DNA from: Phocaeicola_A sp964444735
Lineage (GTDB): Bacteria; Bacteroidota; Bacteroidia; Bacteroidales; Bacteroidaceae
Reading direction: 5' to 3'
Assembly (NCBI GenBank): GCA_964444735.1
Contig: CAYUIJ010000078.1
Location: 1 to 10,815, forward strand
DNA length: 10,815 bases
The notes under the pieces were generated by a model. It was not told the origin of the DNA, ran no database searches, and saw only the letters and a program-made list of their open reading frames with translations. Shown piece after piece: positions 6,283 through 10,815 of this stretch (the stretch's first letter is position 1; every line of letters starts with the position of its first letter). Made by a program: the position numbers and the translations under genes.

Positions 6283-7629
6283 CTACCTGATTACCTTGAC
6301 AAGAAGTATCTCATCGGTAGAATCGCCTACCCGGAAACGTTCATCGGTACGTTCGCCCACCAGCCATACAATTTTATCGCCACTGCACAGCACCCATTGG
6401 TTCTCTTTCTGATATAATGAAAACTTACGGTCGGTCATATAATCGCTCAGTTTCTTCTGCCCCCACATGCCGAAAGGTATGAATTTATCACCAGGCATGA
6501 CACGCCTTAACTGCAACGAACAAGCCAGGCGCGAAGCATCTACACAAGCCGTATTCCTGTCGCGGGGGATCACAAAACCGGCAGTACGCTTCACCTTTTT
6601 CCAGCTTATCATACCCGCTTCGTGAGGAAGACGCAAGACGCCTTCTGTCCCCTCTATTCTGATAACGGGATCATCTGTCCGTTTGACAACCAACGGACAG
6701 AGCAACCAGCATTTCCTGTCACGAATCACCTCATGAGTGGCTGACAGGAAACGCCGTCCCGGCTCCGATTCGGCCGAAGCATAAATATCGTCAAGCTGTG
6801 AAGCGTTGAATCCATATGGCGAAAACAGTTCGTATAGCAGGGCATGGGGCGCTTCACAGTCCATGCACGCAGCAATATCCACGCACAATATACCATCGGG
6901 CCGCGCACACGTAACCTGTCTTATCTTCCGATCCATCACCTTATTATATATGAGAGCTACATCTGAAAGCCTTGAAGCTGCCAGTGCTATGCTTTCCCTT
7001 ACTGAAGGATTGACGGTCTCCATCAGCGGCAACAGGTTCAAACGCACTTTGTTGCGCTTGCAGCCATCATGCAGGTTGGTACTGTCGGTAACATATTCCT
7101 CATGCACTGCATCCAGATAACGCAGAATATCCTTGCGTGATACGCACAAGAACGGACGAACTACAAAGCCATTTCTGGAACGCATACCTTTCAGTCCGTT
7201 TATCCCCGTACCGTGCATCAGGTTCAAAAGAAACGTCTCTACGCTGTCATCACGATGATGAGCCACGACAATAGCATCTGCCCGCAGATCTTGTCGTTTT
7301 TGTTCAAAGAAATCATAACGAAGCACGCGCGCGGCCATCTCTATCGAAATTTTGTGCTGTGCCGCATATTCAGCAGTCTGAAAATGCACGACATGAAGAC
7401 TTACCCCTTTTCTTTCGCAAAGGCTGCGCACGAAAGCCTCGTCACGGCAGGCCTCATCACCGCGAAGATGAAAGTTGCAATGCACGGCTTCGCAAGAATA
7501 GCCTAAATCAAGGAGTACGCACAAAAGCGCCACCGAGTCAGCCCCGCCGCTCACTCCCACAATCACCTTGTCATTGGCCGACAACAGATGCTCAGACGCT
7601 ATGTATTTTGCTACAAGTTCAGTAAACAT
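6283..7629 (-). CDS. tilS: tRNA(Ile)-lysidine synthetase TilS
   Basis: TilS attaches lysine to C34 of the CAU-anticodon isoleucine tRNA in an ATP-dependent reaction, switching it to read AUA codons and to be charged with isoleucine. It is cytosolic and generally essential. The 448-residue product has the PP-loop SGGADS at 27-32, the HCNFHLRGDEA motif (50-60), AHHRDDSVET (123-132; the family more often has Gln where Ser129 stands), a GINGLKGM segment (142-149) and RNKVRLNLLPLM (192-203). The C-terminal TilS substrate-binding domain follows at about 370-445 (RRVMPGDKFIPFGM and onward). Length and domain order fit the full-length bacterial enzyme. The gene stands alone, convergent to rho and divergent from feoAB. 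The chosen ATG at 7629 leaves a normal short N-terminus before the first strand. Confidence 0.95.
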   Translation of the reverse strand: MFTELVAKYIASEHLLSANDKVIVGVSGGADSVALLCVLLDLGYSCEAVHCNFHLRGDEACRDEAFVRSLCERKGVSLHVVHFQTAEYAAQHKISIEMAARVLRYDFFEQKRQDLRADAIVVAHHRDDSVETFLLNLMHGTGINGLKGMRSRNGFVVRPFLCVSRKDILRYLDAVHEEYVTDSTNLHDGCKRNKVRLNLLPLMETVNPSVRESIALAASRLSDVALIYNKVMDRKIRQVTCARPDGILCVDIAACMDCEAPHALLYELFSPYGFNASQLDDIYASAESEPGRRFLSATHEVIRDRKCWLLCPLVVKRTDDPVIRIEGTEGVLRLPHEAGMISWKKVKRTAGFVIPRDRNTACVDASRLACSLQLRRVMPGDKFIPFGMWGQKKLSDYMTDRKFSLYQKENQWVLCSGDKIVWLVGERTDERFRVGDSTDEILLVKVIR

Positions 7630-7633
7630 GCCA

Positions 7634-7641
7634 CAAAAATA
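7634..7641 (-). promoter_or_regulatory. -7-like element abutting the tilS start
   Basis: On the minus strand TATTTTTG matches TAnnTTTG and ends only four bases before the tilS ATG. If used, transcription would begin at or next to the start codon, giving an almost leaderless mRNA. No TTTG is seen at the expected -33 distance and the region is A+T-rich, so it may be a chance match. Confidence 0.2.
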
Positions 7642-7711
7642 GCGGTAAAATGTAAAACAGGCGTAATAAACAACCGGTTATTTTTCCTTATCGGAAGAAC
7701 AAAAGCAAAAG

Positions 7712-7736
7712 CTTATTTAAAAACATTCTAAATAAG
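7712..7736. promoter_or_regulatory. Candidate metal-regulator operator of feoAB
   Basis: CTTATTTA (7712-7719) and TAAATAAG (7729-7736) are perfect complements around a nine-base centre. Two further A-T pairs lie inside after one mismatch, making a 25-base near palindrome. It abuts the -33 TTTG of the feoAB promoter, a suitable place for a repressor. Ferrous iron operons are commonly repressed by Fur or DtxR-family proteins. Which regulator would bind here is not established by the sequence. Confidence 0.45.
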
Positions 7737-7767
7737 TTTGAGAAATAACACGAATCGCATATCTTTG
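7737..7767 (+). promoter_or_regulatory. feoAB promoter of Bacteroides type
   Basis: TTTG at 7737-7740 and TATCTTTG at 7760-7767 match the -33 and -7 consensus of Bacteroides primary sigma factor promoters exactly, with a 19-base spacer in the normal range. Transcription should begin around 7,773, giving a leader of only about 20 bases before the ATG at 7794. Confidence 0.75.
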
Positions 7768-7793
7768 CAATCAAATTAGTTTTTAATTATTTT

Positions 7794-10286
7794 ATGCGAT
7801 TATCTGAACTCAAAACAGGAGAAAAAGGAGTCATTGTAAAAGTACTTGGTCACGGAGGTTTTCGCAAACGCATTGTCGAAATGGGGTTCGTAAAAGGGAA
7901 CGCCGTAGAAGTGATACTGAATGCTCCCCTCAAAGATCCTATAAAATACCGTATACTTGGTTATGAAATATCTCTTCGCCGTCAGGAAGCGGCCATGATA
8001 GAAATTATCAGCGAAAAAGAGGCACGAACCCAAATCAAGGCAGAATTCAATCAGGGCATACCCGAAGACATTCCCGTACTGGAAGAAATGATTGATCTGG
8101 CCCGCCACAAACGACGCACCATCAATGTAGCACTGGTAGGAAATCCCAATTGCGGAAAGACTTCGCTTTTCAACATCGTATCGGGACTTCACGAACACGT
8201 GGGCAACTACAGCGGCGTTACCGTTGATGCCAAAGAAGGTTTTTTTGAATTCCAGGGATACCGTTTCCGCATCGTTGATCTGCCTGGCACCTATTCGCTG
8301 TCGGCCTATACACCTGAAGAAATGTACATACGCCGCCACATTATTGAAAAAACGCCCGATGTGATTGTCAATGTGGTAGATACCTCGAACATTGAGCGCA
8401 ACCTATATCTGACCACACAGCTGATTGATATGAACGTGCGCATGGTAATAGCTCTGAACATGTATGACGAACTGGAAGCCAGCGGAAACAAACTGGACTA
8501 CCGCACATTGGGAAAAATGCTGGGAGTACCGATGGTTCCTACCGTATGCCGCAGCAATAAAGGTATAGACCACTTGTTCCACGTGGTTATCAACATCTAC
8601 GAAGGAGGAGACTTTCTTGACAAGAACGGAAACATTAATCCGCAAATTCTGAAAGAGCTGCAAGACTGGCACAAGAAAGACGTGCGTGAGACCGTTCATG
8701 AAAGTCACATGGCCGACTTCACGCATAATTATGAAAACGGCAACAAAAAAGAACGCCATTTCTTCCGCCATATTCACATCAACCACGGTCCCGAACTGGA
8801 AATGAATATTGATGAAGTGAAAAAAGCCATCAGTAAGAACGAAGATATCCGATACAAATACTCCACCCGATTCCTTGCCATCAAACTTCTTGAAAACGAC
8901 AAACAGATAGAACGCATTATACGCGAATTGCCCAATCAGGAAGAAATCTTCAGAGTGCGCGACAAGGCAGAAAAACGTATCAAGGAAACACTGAACGAAG
9001 ACAGCGAATCGGCACTGACCGATGCCAAATATGGCTTTATAGAAGGAGCGCTGCGTGAAACATTCGTTGACAATCACATGAAGAAAGAAGAAATCACACG
9101 GGTAATAGACTCGGTAGTAACCCACCGCATATGGGGATTCCCGTTTTTCTTCTTCCTGCTCTACATCATCTTCGAAGGTACTTATGTGCTTGGAGACTAT
9201 CCGATGAAAGGGATAGAATATCTGGTAGAACAGTCGGGCATATTCATCCATGCAAATATGGCCGATGGCCCGTTAAAAGATATGATAGTTGACGGAATCA
9301 TCGGGGGTGTAGGAGGCGTTATCGTATTCCTGCCCAACATTCTTCTGCTGTATTTTTTCATATCTATTATGGAAGACTCCGGATATATGGCACGCGCAGC
9401 TTTCATCATGGATAAAATCATGCACAAAATGGGCTTGCATGGCAAATCGTTCATTCCACTTATCATGGGATTCGGATGCAATGTTCCGGCCATAATGGCA
9501 TCACGCACGATAGAAAACCGCAAGGCGCGTCTTGTCACGATGCTCATCACCCCATTAATGTCGTGCAGTGCCCGTCTTCCAATCTATCTGGTACTTATCG
9601 GAGCATTCTTCCCTCACAGCGGAAGCCTTGTACTCCTTATCTTGTATGCAACAGGAATCCTGTCTGCCATTATCATGGCCCACCTGTTCAGCCGTTTCCT
9701 AATAAAAGGTGATGACACTCCGTTTGTAATGGAACTCCCTCCATACCGCATGCCTACAAGCAAATCCATACTGAGACACACATGGGAAAAGGGACGGCTT
9801 TACTTGAAAAAAATGGGAGGCAACATAATAACAGCCTCTATCATTATATGGTTTTTAGGATACTATCCGAATCATGAAGCATACGCCACTGCAGCCGAGC
9901 AACAGGAGAACTCTTACATCGGACAAATAGGAAAAGCCATAGAACCAGTTATAAAACCTATAGGATTTGACTGGAAAATGGGAATAGGCCTGCTTTCCGG
10001 AGCCGGAGCCAAAGAACTTGTAGTAAGTACACTTGGAGTTCTGTATGCCAATGAAAGTGACGTAGAAAGCGTTAATCTGGCCGACAAACTCACGATAACT
10101 CCATTGGCTGCATTCTGTTACATGTTGTTCACATTGCTTTATTTCCCATGCATAGCTACCATTGCTGCCATAAAAGGCGAAACCGGAAAATGGAAATGGG
10201 CCATGTTTACAGCCGGATATACCACCCTGCTGGCATGGATAGTATCTTTCGTAGTATACAGAGCAGGTTCACTGCTGTTGGGTTAA
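7794..10286 (+). CDS. feoB: Fused FeoA-FeoB ferrous iron transporter
   Basis: FeoB brings Fe(II) across the inner membrane; FeoA is a small SH3-like partner. Here both are one 830-residue protein, as is usual in Bacteroidetes. FeoA occupies about 1-75. The cytosolic G domain follows with G1 GNPNCGKTS (116-124), G2 Thr143 in GVTV, G3 DLPG (162-165), G4 NMYD (222-225) and SNKG (254-257) in the G5 position. A helical linker region (about 270-445) contains a histidine-rich patch, HFFRHIHINH (322-331). The membrane part begins near 447 and has the two Gate segments, with conserved cysteines at GFGCNVP (Cys562) and MSCSARLP (Cys591), then SGAGAKELVVS (735-745), and a late FPCIAT (Cys786). A perfect promoter and a dyad candidate operator precede it. 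The next gene starts 16 bases after its stop, so they form an operon. The start ATG matches the FeoA N-terminus. Confidence 0.97.
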   Translation: MRLSELKTGEKGVIVKVLGHGGFRKRIVEMGFVKGNAVEVILNAPLKDPIKYRILGYEISLRRQEAAMIEIISEKEARTQIKAEFNQGIPEDIPVLEEMIDLARHKRRTINVALVGNPNCGKTSLFNIVSGLHEHVGNYSGVTVDAKEGFFEFQGYRFRIVDLPGTYSLSAYTPEEMYIRRHIIEKTPDVIVNVVDTSNIERNLYLTTQLIDMNVRMVIALNMYDELEASGNKLDYRTLGKMLGVPMVPTVCRSNKGIDHLFHVVINIYEGGDFLDKNGNINPQILKELQDWHKKDVRETVHESHMADFTHNYENGNKKERHFFRHIHINHGPELEMNIDEVKKAISKNEDIRYKYSTRFLAIKLLENDKQIERIIRELPNQEEIFRVRDKAEKRIKETLNEDSESALTDAKYGFIEGALRETFVDNHMKKEEITRVIDSVVTHRIWGFPFFFFLLYIIFEGTYVLGDYPMKGIEYLVEQSGIFIHANMADGPLKDMIVDGIIGGVGGVIVFLPNILLLYFFISIMEDSGYMARAAFIMDKIMHKMGLHGKSFIPLIMGFGCNVPAIMASRTIENRKARLVTMLITPLMSCSARLPIYLVLIGAFFPHSGSLVLLILYATGILSAIIMAHLFSRFLIKGDDTPFVMELPPYRMPTSKSILRHTWEKGRLYLKKMGGNIITASIIIWFLGYYPNHEAYATAAEQQENSYIGQIGKAIEPVIKPIGFDWKMGIGLLSGAGAKELVVSTLGVLYANESDVESVNLADKLTITPLAAFCYMLFTLLYFPCIATIAAIKGETGKWKWAMFTAGYTTLLAWIVSFVVYRAGSLLLG

Positions 10287-10302
10287 CATTAACTCCAGAA
10301 CC

Positions 10303-10518
10303 ATGAACATACAGGAAATTGCAGTTTTTATAATAGTCTTTGGATGTGCAACTCTTGCAGGGACACGCATTTACCAGACATTTACCAATATTCGTCATCA
10401 TAATAAAAGCCAGTGTGACAGTTGCATCTCCGATTGTAAACTACGAAATGAAACGCAACACAAGAAACAAAAGCATGAAAAAAGAAGTCATAGCATAATA
10501 AAAAGTTCCAATGAATAG
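10303..10518 (+). CDS. FeoB-associated Cys-rich small membrane protein
   Basis: A 71-residue protein with an N-terminal membrane helix (about 4-21), then a short soluble tail carrying Cys38, Cys41 and Cys45 (CDSCISDC) and a Lys/His/Ser-rich C-terminus. This matches the pattern of the small FeoB-associated cysteine-rich membrane proteins that follow feoB in many Bacteroidetes and Firmicutes; their exact role is not settled. Cysteines in C-x2-C-x3-C spacing could bind metal or be redox-active, which is an inference. It starts 16 bases after feoAB in the same direction and must share its transcript. Two possible zinc or iron ligands, His32 and His33, lie just before the cysteines. No terminator is evident before the tRNA promoter. 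Confidence 0.8.
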   Translation: MNIQEIAVFIIVFGCATLAGTRIYQTFTNIRHHNKSQCDSCISDCKLRNETQHKKQKHEKRSHSIIKSSNE

Positions 10519-10549
10519 TTGTAATATATAAAAATTTGTACTACCTTTG
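10518..10549 (+). promoter_or_regulatory. Promoter of the tRNA cluster
   Basis: TACCTTTG (10542-10549) fits the -7 consensus exactly. GTTG (10518-10521) is a one-mismatch -33 element 20 bases upstream. Transcription would start near 10,555, about 35 bases before the first tRNA. It overlaps the last base of the preceding small gene. Confidence 0.6.
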
Positions 10550-10590
10550 CGAATCCAAAACAACAGGACTTACAAAGTCAACCTGTCAAT

Positions 10591-10661
10591 GGTTCCTTGA
10601 CCGAGTGGCCAGGTAGCGGTCTGCAAAACCGTTCACGGCGGTTCGAATCCGCCAGGAACCT
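10591..10661 (+). tRNA. tRNA-Cys(GCA)
   Basis: A complete 71-base cloverleaf. The acceptor stem is GGTTCCT/AGGAACC with U73, the known cysteine identity base. The D stem is ACC/GGT, the anticodon stem GCGGT/ACCGT with loop CTGCAAA and anticodon GCA at 10623-10625, and the T stem GGCGG/CCGCC with loop TTCGAAT. No CCA is encoded, so it is added after transcription. Confidence 0.96.
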
Positions 10662-10674
10662 CCTTATCAGGGAA

Positions 10675-10761
10675 GGAAGTTTGGGTGAGTGGCTGAAACC
10701 AGTAGTTTGCTAAACTGCCGTACGGGTAACCGTACCGGGGGTTCGAATCCCCCAGCTTCCG
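10675..10761 (+). tRNA. tRNA-Ser(GCT)
   Basis: A complete 87-base class II tRNA reading AGC/AGU. The acceptor stem is GGAAGTT/AGCTTCC with G73. The anticodon loop TTGCTAA carries GCT at 10709-10711. The long variable arm is GTACGG-GTAA-CCGTAC (10720-10735), the hallmark of serine tRNAs, and the T arm loop is TTCGAAT. No CCA is encoded. It lies 13 bases after tRNA-Cys. Confidence 0.96.
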
Positions 10762-10770
10762 CATTGAACC

Positions 10771-10815
10771 GGCGCTTTCGTCTAGCGGCCAGGACACATG
10801 CCTCTCACGCATGGA
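10771..10815 (+). tRNA. tRNA-Glu(CTC), 5' part, cut by the window end
   Basis: The first 45 bases of a tRNA. The 5' strand is GGCGCTT, the D arm TCGTCTAGCGGCCAGGACA is typical of glutamate tRNAs, and the anticodon stem CATGC/GCATG encloses loop CTCTCAC with anticodon CTC at 10804-10806 (reads GAG). The T arm and 3' acceptor strand lie beyond the window. It follows tRNA-Ser by nine bases and is likely part of the same transcript. Confidence 0.88.

Noticed and set aside
8403..9251. 282-codon antisense frame inside feoAB
   Set aside because: It is a shadow of a well-supported conserved gene and its translation has no recognisable domain.
1..10815. CRISPR arrays, insertion sequences, rRNA, toxin-antitoxin or defence genes
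   Set aside because: No regularly spaced repeats, transposase, rRNA segment or recognisable defence protein was found on either strand.

Overview
The window looks like a chromosomal segment of a gut-type Bacteroidales bacterium, probably a Bacteroides or Phocaeicola relative. Four things point there: a FeoA-FeoB fusion protein, a Rho factor with a very long disordered insertion, promoters of the Bacteroides type (TTTG at -33 and TAnnTTTG at -7), and genes that mostly lack strong Shine-Dalgarno sequences. The genus is an inference, because no rRNA or species marker is present.

Layout. Positions 1 to about 1,860 are visibly more G+C-rich and hold a tyrosine recombinase on the minus strand, a block of clustered palindromes to its left, and terminator-like hairpins on both sides. 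This is most simply the integrase end of an integrated mobile element whose body extends left out of the window. From about 1,900 onward the sequence reads as ordinary chromosome. A minus-strand pair, ridA followed by a membrane-anchored transglutaminase-like gene, lies at 2,077-3,650. A 383-base intergenic region then precedes rho on the plus strand (4,034-6,073). rho ends at a terminator facing tilS, which runs on the minus strand (6,283-7,629). A 164-base divergent region separates tilS from the ferrous iron operon: feoAB (7,794-10,286) and a small cysteine-containing membrane protein (10,303-10,518). The window ends in a tRNA cluster: Cys(GCA), Ser(GCU) and the 5' part of Glu(CUC), with a matching promoter in front.

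How the genes work together. The feo genes form one iron-uptake unit, with a near-palindromic candidate metal-regulator site against the -33 element. ridA and the transglutaminase-like gene are five bases apart and probably co-transcribed; any functional link is unknown. rho, tilS and the tRNAs are housekeeping genes for transcription termination and decoding. No clearly new multi-gene system was found. The points most worth a second look are the nested palindrome block at 14-165, the 1.7-2.0 kb junction, the rho leader with its small overlapping reading frame, the long disordered region of Rho, and the inverted repeat in front of feoAB.
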